Assembly (NCBI GenBank): GCA_038049695.1
Contig: CP142452.1
Location: 78,581,501-78,645,500, forward strand
Source: Cinnamomum chago
Taxonomy: Eukaryota; Streptophyta; Magnoliopsida; Laurales; Lauraceae
Reading direction: 5' to 3'
DNA length: 64,000 nucleotides
The notes under the pieces are model-generated. The model was not told the DNA's origin. It did not search any database and saw only the letters and a list, made by a program, of their open reading frames with translations. The position numbers and the translations under genes are program-made. Positions 13,532-25,457 of this stretch are shown here, one piece after another; within the stretch, counting starts at the first letter, position 1; every line of letters begins with the position of its first letter.

Positions 13532-15586
13532 TTCAAACCATTTGGGATTGATCTATAGGAAACATAGAAAGTTAGTTGGAATACATTAGGATGTTGGCCC
13601 ACTTTGAATTTTTTTTTATAAAAAATCCTAAAAAATCTGAACATAAATAGCCAAAAAAAAAAACCCTGAAAGCATTAAGGATTGATCTATGGGAAACACT
13701 TATATACAAGTTAGAATGAATTTGGATGTGAATTTGTTGGCCCACTTTAAGAAAATAAAAAACTTCTTTAAAAAAATCCAAAAATAAATAGCAAAAATAT
13801 ATATTTTTTTAAAGCCTCCAATGATTTGGCATTGATCTATGGGAAACATAGATCCAAAAGTTATGAAGGCATTTTGAAGTGGTTCATGAAAAAAAAAAGA
13901 GTAAAATAAGAAAAAAGAAAAAAAAAGAAAGTTTAAATAACAACTCCTACGCATGTGACGCCGCTATTTTCAAAATAATGTAGCGGCCTCGGCTGATACA
14001 ACCGATAATGTGATCGCTATGCCACCATTTTGAACCATTATAAAAACTTAATCACTATCACTATTACTAGCAAAATGCCCCTGTGCTTAGCACGGGTATT
14101 AAAAGTCATACAAAAAATATCATTTAATTTTATAACATAAATAAAAAATTTAATTTCGATTTCATATGTTTATATTAAATAAAAGATAAAATAAAAAAGT
14201 TTCTCAAACCAAAGTTTTTTTATAGGCTTTCTTAAAAATCACACAATTGAAAATTTAAATAAATAATAAATTTTAAACTTTTAGTAGAAACATGAAATAT
14301 GAAATTGAAATGAAGCGGCTGATTTCACAATTGAAATTAGTTCGCTTCATTATTCAGTTACAAATCTCCATAACGGTTTTAAGAGTTATAATAGCGTAAG
14401 GTGAAAATTTAGAGGAATTTAAAGAAGCATTAAAGAGGATCAAATTGGTGTCAAAGATGGTCAAAATGAAATTGAAATGAAGCGGCTGATTTCACAATTT
14501 GAAATCAGTTAGCTTTATTATATATATATATATATATAATATAATTGAAGCCTCATCCTATCTATCCAGGCTTTTCTTTATTAGTACGATGGGACCCAAC
14601 AATGGATGGAGTCTTCAAACATTCACCACAAATACCCAGCCTTTGGAGTCATCACAATTGGCAAGCAACCCCCACAAAGAGCCATCACACAAATGGGAAA
14701 CCATTGCCCAATCAATACAACCACAATATAAGAGGAAAAGAAAAGAAAAAATTCATTTATTCACAAAAGAGATACAAGTTATTTACAAAGGAAGGAAGGA
14801 CAATCCTTCGTATTAGGGACCTAGATAGGATTTTCTCTCTCTTTTATGAAATTGATTACGTGCCAATCTCTTGTTGCTTGATTTCCTCTTTCATTGGTTA
14901 CATGTCAATCGTCTTTTACTGGTTACATGACATCAATTATCATGCTGGATTTAAGATGACTAATCTAGATCTAAATGACTTGTCTAGATCTAGAAAACTT
15001 CATCAGAAAGTCAATTATCTTAATTGAGTTCGTTGACCTTGGATTAGATTCAATCAATCAGACATCTATAGGCTTGGGACATTGGGGTATGACTATGCCA
15101 AATGGGCTAGCACATTATGGATTGGGTTGGATGGGCCGGTGCACTATGGGTTGGGCTTATGGGCTGATTGACAGTGAACCTATTCTTGGGCCTCATTTTC
15201 TTGGTCTTGAGGCCCATGGCTGCACTACTTCAGTCAACACTTTCACCATTTTTTTCTCTATGCATGTTGTTTCAAAATATTCTACTTAACATTATAAATA
15301 TTTTTGCAATATTCAAGAATCACATAAACTAATCATTATCACCAAACTTGAGCCTCATGCCATCTATCTAGGGCTTGTTTTGTAAGCTTTATGTAACTCA
15401 TCCTCTGTGACGCCACAAACTAACATGTCCATTTAATTACTCTGACCTTGGACATGCGAGTAAAATATAATCTGTACAGTAAAATGTCGGTGTCATGGAA
15501 ATTCTGGGTTGTCATGTCCGGTAATGGTTTAAAGATTTTGATCCATATTTACCAAAGCATGGCCATATATAATATAACATAATACA

Positions 15587-15630
<44 letters not shown>

Positions 15631-18229
15631 TACACTTAGGTGCGGATTTCTCCCAAGGGTGACTCTGTGAGACAACTTGAGGGGCCTACCTAGGGCCCTA
15701 GCAATCATAGATGAGGTGGGGGATTGAAAATCCAAAGGGGATCGGCCCATTAATAAAACTTCAAGTCAGTCCCATCGTCCTAACCCCTTGATCTGTGGCC
15801 CTCTCGAGTTTTAGCGGTTTTAGAATGAACTTTTTTTATTATTTCAATGCAATGGTCCAGTCCATTCGAATTTGTGCACAGGTGATGGGATGGTGACTGG
15901 ATTGGATTGATCATGTGGGGCCTTGCAATGGATGTCTCAAACCTTGCGCAGTGTGAGACATCCATGTGTGTGTGTGTGTGTGTGTTCCTACAGAGAGGCT
16001 TGGACTGTTACCTCTAGGTTTGCTCCATATTTTCGATGATTGTCTATAGAATCTTGGCCACCTGAAAAGGCATACTTTTTCACCTACAAATTATACAATG
16101 CCATACTTAGTACAAACTACAAAGATCACAATTATTAGCACACACTCCAAAAACATGCATATGCCCAACATAAGTTGTCCTCTCAAAAAGAAAAAGAAAA
16201 AGAAAAAGGAGCAAAAAAATAAACAAGTTTATATGCATAATTCATTTTTAACATGTCTATTGAAAATCAGAATTTTGTAGCTCATTAAAAAAGAATGACC
16301 CAATGCCATCCCATGAACATTAGTATAGTTCGAAGTGCATTGTGAGGACCATCTACAATCACGGTTAGACATTTGGGTAAGAGATGCTAATGCGGATTCC
16401 ATATGGCCTGCATAACACATGGGTTGGATGATATTAGCCAGATGATCTCCACAATAGATGGTTAGAATAATTTATTCAACCTTCCATTTTTCAGGCCCCA
16501 TCAAGGTATTATCTGAGCCATGAGCGATCTACTCATCATCCATTTGTGGTGCAAGCTAGTCACTAGAGGGCCTTGGTGGGACCCATGATGCAACCTGCAT
16601 CTTAATGCAACACCATATGAGTGGGAGATTCCACTAAATCATTCCTATACATATATATATAATATTTTATATATATATATACACACACACACACGCACAC
16701 ATGATGCTAGATTCATCGAAGGAACTGGAACCATGGGAAAATCAAGGGTAGAGCTGCAACTGGGGTCAGGCCTGATGCGAACAAGATTGACCCAACCCAA
16801 TTGTTGATCAAGTTGATCCAAATCAGGTTTGGGTCCGTTTGAGGCGAAAAAGTGTCTTCCCAAAAAATGAAATTTCAATCAGGATGAGCAACCTGATCCA
16901 ACCTGAAATTAATATTAAAAAAATTACTATTCATGCATTCCTTCTTATCATAATATACTCAGACAACCGTCATCATCATCATCATGATGAAAGCCTTGTC
17001 CCAACCATATTGGAGTTGTTGATTAGGCCAACTATGACCTATAGAGCATAATGTTGGCCAACCAAGAAATAAAGTATGCAATAAATGTGTAGCAGGGATG
17101 AAAATGTTTTGATGGACGTGTGGTAAAACTAGGAAAGATAGAATCATAAATGAGTGCATTCAGGAGGCATATAAGAGTGCATCAACCCTACCCATTTGTT
17201 TCCTCTCCCGTTCATGGTCCATCCTCTCCACGAGAGAAATAAGGCATAGAGAGCTGATTTGAAGAACTTGCAATCATAGGGAGAAAAGGAGAAAATGAAG
17301 ATCTTACAGTAACTAGCACTCTAGCAGCAAAGGTGCGAGAACATGAAGATTGATCTTTGGCATTGAAATTGATGGATAGATCCAGAGAAAATAAAGGTGA
17401 AGTCAAAGCCATTCAAGGTGGAGGTCCTTGTGTAGAAAAATGATAAAAACTAATCACTGTATTTCTCTCATCTCATTCTTTCTCTCCTCTCTCATGGCAG
17501 GGATTTTTCAAATTTGTGGGTTTTGGGGCCTTTTTCTAGGATCCTAGTGCTTTTGTTGTTGGAAGGTTGGATGAACTTAAAATGGGCATTAATTGTTGGA
17601 ATTGGGGGTTCTGTTAAAATTCAAAATTAGGCCTATTTGGTGTAGATGTTGGCCAAAATTCACGTTGATCAAGTTGGATTGAGGATATGTATGTCCAGCC
17701 AAGGTTGGGTTGGCTCAAACATACCAAGTGGGTCCTCTAAGATCTGTCTCCCTCTCTATCTCTATCTATCCGTCTATATATAATAATTTAGGGGTTTTGA
17801 TTTTGTGATGAACCCTAGATGGCCCACCTAGGGCATGGTAAAGGTGGGGATGGAAAGATGCCGGCCATTTCGCACCACCATTGCACCATAAGTTCATCGC
17901 ACTAGATCAAAATTCTCTCTCTACACACATTGTGGGTCCCATTTGTAGATGGGACCAGAGGGGATGGAAAGATCTATGTAAGACCACCCAAGTATCAAGT
18001 TTGACCCAACCCCATGCCCCTAACCCCTTCATCCGTGGCCCACAAATTTAATGGATTCGTGTTAAAAAAAAGATTCAACCCTTGATCCAATGGTTCAGTC
18101 CATTCAGATGTGTCCCAATCCTTGGGATCAGTGACTACTAGGGGGGTCCCTATTTGTGCATGGTTTGGATGGGTTGCTAGGTGGGCCCCACCAATAGTTC
18201 TCACGGAAGCATGGTGAGAACCTGAATTT

Positions 18230-18274
<45 letters not shown>

Positions 18275-21200
18275 TATATATACATGGGGAAAATTTATAT
18301 GCATCCATCCCTCAACATATGGCGAGGGACAAACTTGATGGGCCCCACTGATCATGGGACTTGGGGCTTGGGGTTGGAGGGGCATCTTGGATGGGCCCAT
18401 ATATCAAATTTTGGGTCAATCCCATGCCTCGAACCCTTTCATCGGTGACCAACAAATTTAACGACTTTATATTAATAAAAAAAACTGGACCCTCGATCCA
18501 ACAGTCCAATCCATTCAAATAGGTGAAAACTCAATGAAATATGCATCCGACGCAATTAAGAGGGTCCCATGTGTGTAGATGGTTCGGATGGATAATAAAG
18601 TCGGCTCCACTATATTGTCCCTCACCGTAATATGGTGAGGGATAGATGCACATGAATACTTCCCTATATATATAGTATGTGTGTCACACGATTTGTGACT
18701 TAGGTGCAAAACCTAGCTGTGTGCCACCTTGATTCATGGTAATCACAGGAAGGGTGATGTAAAGATCTCATTGATACCTACAACCAGACAAAATAATCAG
18801 CCTCATCACATCATCCTAAGACCTTGGTCTTTGTACCTCAAAGTTAGTTGATCTTAACTGCAACAATATTTTGGACTTTCAATCCAACAAAACAACAATC
18901 AGAAGTGTCAAATTGGGGTGAGTTCCGACAAAAAAGGGAGGAAGAGGATCATAGGTGGTCCAGGTGAAAATGGAAGAACTGCACCTCTCTCAGTGACGAT
19001 CAGGAGTGCCAAATTGGGTTGAATGCCAATTCAAACAGGGATACAATCATATGTGGTCCAGGTGAAAATGCAAGGGTTTACACATCCATATACCTATACA
19101 TTTACATCTTAAGTAATAATCAAGTGAACATCCACTGTGGGACCTACCCAAATGCATGGCATGACCCATGATGCCCCAACACGCCCTGGACAAGGTAGGA
19201 ACTATGATTTTACACATAAATGATGTATTCATAAGTATTCATTTTGAAGACTTCATGGGCACTATAATGCATGACATTCATGGGGTTGATGTGTTTGTGG
19301 TTGGTTGGGGGGGTTATGGTTTGGAAAGATCTCTGTGGACTAAGCCCTTGATTTATGTGCTGAAAGTTAAACAATTATATATGCGTGTGCGTGCGTGCGT
19401 GTGTGTGACTGTGGACTAAGCCCTTGAAAACAGAATCAAATCCAACACAAATATAAGCCAGACAAGTATTAGATTGAGTGAGTTCCAATTCTTTGGATTA
19501 GTCGGGTGGCTAGAAAAAGGTGTGCACATCTGTACATGTTTCTGCATAAGAAACAGTCAGTCAACACACTTATATTGGGAAAACATCAAAAGCACTGGAA
19601 TTCACATTCCCAAGAGGGACAGAGACAGCACTCCCATTCAATGCAGGGGGGTGAAATGAAAGTGATTTATAGTGGGCTGGGCTGATTCTGGAAAAGGCAA
19701 ATAAAAGAAGTTGCGTGCAGATGGGCTATCTCCACCGATGTACTGTGCACATTACTGAGCAGGGATAAAAGGACCAACTGCAGGTCTTGGCAATACTAGG
19801 CTTCAGTTTAGGCAGAGTTTCAGGCTGAGAAGGGTTCAAAGACATAGCTGCCGATCAAAGTCATGGGCATTGCAGCAGATGGTGAGAAACTGCAGCTAGT
19901 TTATGATGCTAAAGTAACTTTACAAACCATTCCAGGTCAGAGGCCAAGGTCAAGGTAATTTTTTTGGTAAGGAACAACACGGTTTGGTTGTAAATCCAGG
20001 AAAAGGCAGCGCAAGGGAAGCACAGAAAGTGAACAAGGCAGATTGACCACCCAGGCATTCAAGTGTTGCTCTTTTCTTTTCTTTTCTCTCTATTCTAAGT
20101 GGTGGAGACTGGAGACATTAACCGTTCAACATGAGCAACTCAAGTTCAAAATCAGCAACTGTTGATGATAAATCCTCTAAAAAGAGAATGCCCCCACCCC
20201 ACCCCACGTCAACTGTCAGGTTGTGTAACAATTCTTCCTTCTTCTTTTTTTTTTTAAATTTTGTTCTTGGTGAGACAGGTGGCCCAAAAAAAAGGTGTGC
20301 ACATTCATCATTGTGCGACATTGTGCTCCTTGATGTCAGTGCACGTGCCAGTACATACATATAGACTTGATCCCATGAACATATAAACAGGTTAGTTTAT
20401 GCCTAAAACTGATTACATGAGCAATTTGCTAGTGGGATCAGACCAGGCAACAATATGGTATTAATGCAGCTTCATGCTGAAAAGATAAATTTCGATTGTA
20501 AAAAAGGCAAAATGTAGATATGATACTGGTATTAAACATAAATAGCACATAATGTGTGTTTCATTTTCCCACAGCATGAATAAAATTATAGTAACTTAAG
20601 ACTAACCTTGTTACTTATGTCTTTAGCAGAATCTGTCACATAAATAGCAGAATTTGGATCACTGGCAGACATTTTTCCTGTTTCTCCCTAGAATATCCAG
20701 ATACAAGACAGAATAGAAGAAACTAGTTAGTTATATCAAAAGCCAAGTATATGGCAAACTGGCGCAATAAAAAAGATGAACATTAAAAGTAATGAGCTCA
20801 AATGTAACATCAAGAATAGAGAACAGAGATGTAAATTGTTCAACCCATAGTTAAGACTTAAGAATCTACCATAAAAAAATAAAAAAAAAGAAATATATAG
20901 AGCAGAGAGGGCATGGGGAGATCAAGTTAACATGATGGATTATGTGCTTTGCCCCACTTCCACCTTAATAAAGCATAAATGAAGAATTACAAATGCTGAT
21001 GTTAGTAAAAAAGGATCTTGTGTGCTTGCTTCTTTGCAACCCAGATAGAATATGGTATTAAAGATAACTGATGCGGATTTTAGGAACTCAAGAAATTTAA
21101 CTCATCATATCACAGGTCTTTGGTCTTTCAAATTTTCTAGTCATGTTTTATAAACAAAAGGTAAAAAAATTAAAAAATAATCATCCAGGTTTCCAATCAT

Positions 21201-24200
21201 ATTTACAATTTTTGTTTGGAAGTTACATATTTACAAAAGTTGTAAGCTAAGAAATCACAAACCCAACTTCTGTTTTTTTATGAATAAAGCCTTAATTTTT
21301 TTTTTTTAAAAAGGTACAAAATACCAAAAGCATCACTCAAGTTAATGGTTTCACAAACAAGAATCATGTGAAATACAAGCTACAATGTTATGATCATATG
21401 ATTTTCAATTTGATTTGCACAACTCTAATCACTATTTCTATCATGCTTAAACTCCTCCATGTGTTGATATTTTGTCATGTGCCACTCCCAATTCCGGGTA
21501 AAGGATGGTCACTTCAGATTGGAATCAGTTATATAAATTTTCAGATACTTCAATAAGAGTTCTACAGCAGGAACTAATTTTATATTATAAGGCGTTCTCC
21601 AAAGGTGGCACACTGCGACAAAACCTGATTGCAGTAGCAAGTGAGCAAGGATTGGTACGGCATAACCTAAAAGCAACACAAAGCAAATGCACTCTTTGCT
21701 ACGAAGGGTCCCCACCCTTCAAGAATGTGTTGGTAAATAAGTTAGTAGAAGGTAAAAACTAAGCTCCTGAAATTTGTGTACTCTGAAAGGGAAGAGCACT
21801 GTGTTGAAAGATATCATGAATAGGGAAAGGGATTTGTTTACAATAACCAACAAATTTATTAAATAATAAAAAATATAGATCCAATAAGGGCTTTACAGAA
21901 AACAACATTATATGTTACAATGGCACTGCAGCACCAGTCCAACATCACATCTCGAAAAAGGAGACCTAATAATTCCAACCAAGTGATATAATACATAATC
22001 CAAGAAATAGTGAGCTCAGGCCTTAACTGAAACATCATATGTGGACATAAATTTATTACAAAATATACTTCCTTTTTTTTTTTCTTTCAAACCAAGTCGA
22101 CCGCATTAAGGCTGTAAAAAATAGTTCAATGCCAAATTTGCAGAGGAACAACGAATGAATAAATGTAAGGCCTCACCCACTCCTTGCGAGCATAAGACGC
22201 ACGCACTCACTATGTTATATTTGCTTGTGTGCCATCTATATGGCCTTACTCTTTCATAGGACTGCAAAATACATGGAGGCTGTCCCACTTGTTACTAATT
22301 GATTGTGGAAATGTTAAAGAAAAATTACACAATGGCCACCGATAAACTCTTGGCATTTGCACAAACGTGTCCTGCATGCATCCGGAAAAAAAAAAACCTA
22401 AAGAACTACCACAATCTATAAACCACTCAATTTCCTTAAAATGGTTAGACAAGCTAAAAAGTGTTTGAAGCCTATTGTTTTCTTCCCTTTTTTCTGTTTA
22501 TTCCTTTTGAATGGTGGATTAAGAGCTTACTCAGTACACATAGATATATCATCATTATCATCATCAAAGCCTTGTACCAACTATGTTGGGGTCGGCTACA
22601 CAAATTCTGTTTCTCCATTCCGATCTATTTTGAGCCAAATCCTCAAATAAGTTATACTTCTTCATATCTATTTTTACTACCTCCATCCACGTCCTATAGA
22701 AATTTATATTTGATTGGAACCCAATGCTAATTTTCAATGAACTGTAAATACAAATGCATAACAGGAAAGAAATCAGTAATATACTTGAAGAGCAGGGAAG
22801 AATGATGACTCAATCAATGCAGGCTTTTGATATCCTATCCTGGGAGCTACATCTCGTGTCATTCTGAAATAAGGATCCTGAAGAAATGAATAATACAAAG
22901 TAGATTTAGGATTCAAGAATCATTAAAACTTTTTGAAAAATAACTCAATAGGGCACAATAACATCAGAAATAATCATATCTCATCCTAACTAAATTGTTG
23001 ACCTTATTAACCACTGAAAATACAATCAAATGACCCTATTTTAACACTTAGTTCACTGTTGAACTTTAAGGCCCTCACATCTACATCTATTGAGATTCAA
23101 CTAAAAATTTTTTAGGCCTTTTCTTATCCATGCATGGACAATCCCTTTGTAAATTTTTGGTAACCAAAAGTGCACCCCAAATAGTGGACTCTAATACCGC
23201 TAGTGTTTTAGTCGAGCTTGACTCAAACTTGATATGCATCATCAAAGCTGATATTAATTCTCAAGCCTCATTTAGTGTGGCTTGATTTGTAATCAAGCTG
23301 GAGCTCAAACCTAGCTCAACTTAATTCAACGGCCCAAGCTAAAGCTAAGCTATGGTCAGCTTGGCTAGAGCTAGAGGTGGCTTGTTTAATGTACACACCA
23401 AGCTCAGGCTCAGGTCATTTACATCCCTATTCAAGACAACAGAATCCTTTCCCAATGTCAAGATTTTTTTTTTACACGCATATACAAATAATGAAAAATG
23501 TTAAGAAAACAAATAAAAAGGAGGGCACCTGGTCGATAGCGCATGGTATCAAGCAACGGAGATTATCATTGCTAGAGAATAGATGTGGAAATGAACTAGA
23601 GAAGGAAGGGACAGCCTGCAATCAAACAGCCAGAAGTATAGCAAGAAGCTTATAAAGTGTTGTAATGAACTTTCATTGGTAGTAAATGATCAAACCTGGA
23701 TAGGTGGAAAACTGATCTTTCCAATATGATCCTCACCAGTAAAGCCAAAAATCCCCACTGCCTGCATTTGTTCACTCAAATAATTTCATAGATGAAAGAG
23801 AACAAAGGATATAATCAGATGAAGAGAGTTTCACCAAGGAAATTACCTTATTGAAAGAGCTCACAAAAAAAAAAAAAAAAAAGGAACACACCTTATTGAA
23901 AGTGACACATTTTTCAACTCTCACAACGTTCTCATAAAAGGCACTGCAAAGTGAAAACAGAAATAAATCTCAGCATAAGGGTGGTCGCCACTCAAATTAT
24001 TATTTCACTTACCAACAATACCAAATGAAAGTTTTATAATAGTTGTCAATTTCATTTCAAACCCCATTTTGGTTTAGCTCCAAATTGAAATGTTTCACCC
24101 AATAAACATTTCAGAGTTTTGTTTCAAAGAAAAGTAAAAAAGTGAAAAAAAAAAACTTATTAATAATGCAAAATGTTATTTCTACATGCCAAATGAATAC

Positions 24201-25291
24201 TTTTTAGTGGTTTGGATTTTTTTTCCCAATGGACCTATCTGAGGGTACAAGTTAAGTCGTTTCCGTCATCATCATCAAAGTCTAGTCCCAATTATATTGG
24301 GATCGGCTACATGAATTATATTTCTCCATTCTAATCTATCCAAATCCTCGGACATGGTACAAGTATGAGGTTTTAAGGGTTATGCATTTATGGACATGCT
24401 ACTTGTATGCAACTGAAAGCAAGTACATATAAATACACTTACCCACCAAGATAGCTGAAATCAGAGAAAATGAAGGTTCTTGTTATGTCAAAACCACAGG
24501 CAATGATGTCTTTTGCATTTTCGCGAGCCAGCCTTTTGCTCTCTTCCACAGTAAGCTTCTTCCACATGCATTTCTCATCATCAGTGAGTTGTATTACAAG
24601 AGGAACCCTAAAAGCATCCTGCAAATACCTGCAGACAATGGTAAGCGTTGCTAACCAAATGCAGTAATTTTTTTTTTATTGGTAGTGGAATGTTCTGAAG
24701 ATAAAAATTGTATTTAGATTGAATTCAAGGGGGTCGAATTGAATACAAGAACCCTACTTTTTTTCGTTTGAGGGTGTGGGGTTTAGAGAGACTTACTTGG
24801 TGAACATGAAAGGAACAAGATGCCCCAAATGCAGTGCCTCAGACGATGGCCCTCTGCCCGTATACAAGAAGAACTTCTCCCCTCTCTCATATGCATCTAA
24901 AATCAAATTGAAATCCCTAAAGAAACCAAACAATCAATCAAACAAGCAAGCAAAAGAAGACCCAATGACCCAATTCAGATATGAACGAGTCCTGAGTCCT
25001 TCCTTGTCCAATTAAAGGAGTTCATGAGAGAGATGAATGAAAGGGTTGTTTGTAACCCTACCGATGAGCAAAAAAGACGCCGCGGCGGAGGAAGACGTGG
25101 GCAGGGTGGGAAGTAAGTCGCTCTACGCGTTGGACTAGGGATTGGTCGAGTCGTTGGCAGCCGAATCGATCGATGAGCTTGTCGTAGTCGATTTTGCCTC
25201 CTTCTGCAGATACCTGCCATGGATTAACGACCAGATCGTCTTCTTCTTCTGCTGCTGCTGATGATTTCTGATGATTTGGGGTTTCTGGCAT
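11662..25291 (-). CDS. WARS: Cytosolic tryptophanyl-tRNA synthetase, 12 exons, 405 aa
   Basis: This class-I aminoacyl-tRNA synthetase charges tRNA-Trp with tryptophan for cytosolic translation. Exons in transcript order: 25291-25062, 24916-24797, 24628-24443, 23943-23892, 23761-23696, 23615-23529, 22877-22785, 20687-20607, 16083-16012, 13035-12967, 12526-12416 and 11712-11662. All borders are GT-AG and the sum of 1218 nt is in frame. The first in-frame ATG is at 25291. Key blocks are [19 protein letters not shown] near the N-terminus, [13 protein letters not shown] (the HIGH-type motif HLGH at residues 106-109), [33 protein letters not shown] (residues 237-255), the KMSAS loop at residues 283-287, [11 protein letters not shown], and the C-terminal [16 protein letters not shown]. 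Like other plant cytosolic enzymes it lacks the animal WHEP domain, and no transit peptide is seen. Exons 9 and 10 are isolated by introns of 4.5 and 3 kb filled with repeats. Confidence 0.97.
11713..12415 (-). other. WARS intron 11
   Basis: This intron contains an (AT)n tract at about 12132-12157 and otherwise AT-rich DNA. The final coding exon beyond it is only 51 bases long. Confidence 0.85.
12736..12887. mobile_element. Near-palindromic Mutator-type MITE (copy A)
   Basis: The 152-bp element lies in WARS intron 10. It is almost wholly two inverted arms of about 65 bp: GGAGGTGCTCTTGTGAGAGA on the left is matched by its reverse complement on the right, with few mismatches along the arms. 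It is flanked by a perfect 10-bp direct repeat AATTATGTAA at 12726-12735 and 12888-12897. A 9-11 bp target duplication with long arms points to a Mutator-like family. The high arm identity and perfect duplication suggest a young insertion. No coding capacity is present. Confidence 0.85.
13036..14066 (-). other. WARS intron 9, proximal part
   Basis: At about 13430-13880 a motif close to GATCTATRGGAAACA recurs four times with A-rich stretches between (near 13450 without the tail, 13549, 13682 and 13834), suggesting a diverged short tandem array. The spacing is about 100-150 bases. A long poly(A) run lies at about 13502-13530. No gene is seen. Confidence 0.5.
14067..14540 (-). mobile_element. 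Helitron 3' end, minus orientation, with AT-rich body
   Basis: Read on the minus strand the sequence ends in a GC-rich hairpin (CCCGTGCTAAGCACAGGG, about 14077-14096), a short spacer and CTAG followed by T. This is the standard Helitron 3' terminus, abutting the insertion point at 14066/14067. The body behind it is AT-rich. It carries a roughly 55-bp block twice, at about 14297-14355 and 14464-14522, each with TGAAGCGGCTGATTTCACAA. The 5' boundary is not identified, so the far coordinate is approximate. Confidence 0.55.
14560..15239 (-). mobile_element. Possible solo LTR (copia-like)
   Basis: Read on the minus strand, the segment would begin TGTTGACTGAAG at 15239, a typical LTR start. Its texture is that of a copia LTR, with no coding motif. 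No matching partner LTR, primer-binding site or target duplication was found. The inner boundary is uncertain. It is reported as a fossil with low confidence. Confidence 0.3.
15589..15631. repeat. Compound (CT)n(AT)n microsatellite
   Basis: About eleven CT units are followed by about ten AT units inside WARS intron 9. A (TG)n tract at about 15964-15984 lies only 28 bases from exon 9 (16012-16083). Confidence 0.95.
15720..15905. repeat. Diverged internal copy of the 18286-type repeat
   Basis: The order of blocks is shared with 17985-18180 and 18400-18540: CTAACCCCTTSATCYGTGGCC, an A or T run, CAATGGTYCAGTCCATTC and GTGGGGCC. Clear inverted ends are not seen here, so this is a decayed relative. 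Confidence 0.5.
16969..17045 (-). mobile_element. RTE-type LINE 3' tail remnant 1
   Basis: On the minus strand the sequence reads NMVGTRL-like codons followed by a (GAT)n/(ATG)n tail. It is degenerate compared with the copies at 22549 and 56552. Confidence 0.45.
17985..18180. repeat. Internal part of the 18286-type repeat family
   Basis: This is alignable with 18400-18540: ACCCAACCCCATGCC, TTCATCSGTGRCC, AACAAATTTAA, then the CCCTYGATCCAA block and CCATTCARAT. It lies in the same orientation immediately upstream of the complete element and may be an older insertion. Confidence 0.5.
18232..18270. repeat. (AT)n microsatellite
   Basis: About 39 bases of pure AT alternation form the left flank of the inverted-repeat element that follows. 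Confidence 0.95.
18286..18664. mobile_element. Inverted-repeat element (MITE), GGGGAA-ATTT...GCATCCATCCCTCA family, copy A
   Basis: The termini are imperfect inverted repeats of about 45 bp. The left end has ATGCATCCATCCCTCA then CATATGGCGAGGGA. The right end, reverse-complemented, has GTGCATCTATCCCTCACCAT then the same kind of block. Both flanks are TATATA-rich, so the target duplication cannot be read, although a TA target is possible. There is no coding capacity. Relatives lie at 1-190 and 36854-37038. Confidence 0.7.
20688..22784 (-). other. WARS intron 7
   Basis: AT-rich intron with T runs, containing one LINE tail near its exon 7 end. No other gene is seen. Confidence 0.85.
22549..22705 (-). 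mobile_element. RTE-type LINE 3' end 2, best preserved
   Basis: On the minus strand an open frame reads [20 protein letters not shown], then [20 protein letters not shown] and TRL before TGA, and the stop runs directly into a (TGATGA)n tail. This is the C-terminus of the plant RTE LINE polyprotein, whose known end has WRxRIHVADP and a trinucleotide tail. The copy is strongly 5'-truncated. Confidence 0.8.
22878..23528 (-). other. WARS intron 6
   Basis: AT-rich intron with runs of CAAGCTxxAGCT words between about 23210 and 23420. No coding signal. Confidence 0.8.
24267..24355 (-). mobile_element. RTE-type LINE 3' end 3
   Basis: On the minus strand it reads [20 protein letters not shown] then GTRL before TGATGA repeats. 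It is the same family end as at 22549-22705, lies in WARS intron 3 and is even shorter. Confidence 0.75.
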
Positions 25292-25457
25292 TGCGGAGGA
25301 GAAGATGATGAAAGGAGACAAGAATCGGCGAAGACGAAGATGGACTATGAATTTTGCCCTTCACTGTGGGGCGCACTTCAGTTCGGATTTCCACTTGGAG
25401 AAGGCTGAAGGGCCATCTGGGCCTGATGAAATGGTTACTCGGCCTAGCCCATCCAAC
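25292..25457 (-). promoter_or_regulatory. Proximal upstream region of WARS
   Basis: These 166 bases between the start codon and the first upstream repeat probably hold the 5' UTR and core promoter. No clear TATA box is seen. Short ORFs on the opposite strand here look like chance frames. Confidence 0.35.

Larger units (their letters stand above)
16084..20606 (-). other. WARS intron 8 (4.5 kb), repeat-filled
   Basis: Besides the repeats listed separately, this intron has (AT)n and (CA)n tracts at about 16650-16695. Around 16745-16915 there is a GGGTAGAGCTGCAA block with GATCCAACCTGA words. A (GT)n-rich stretch lies at 19382-19407. Short ORFs here, such as one at 17212-17412 on the minus strand, match nothing I recognise. 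No gene is supported. Confidence 0.7.

Noticed and set aside
14545-15027. 160-codon open frame on the plus strand
   Set aside because: No domain, biased composition and a position in a repeat-rich WARS intron; overlaps a second frame of similar length, so most likely chance.
17212-17412. 66-codon minus-strand frame with a transit-peptide-like start
   Set aside because: Serine-rich start is suggestive of a plastid protein, but there is no continuing exon and no recognised family.
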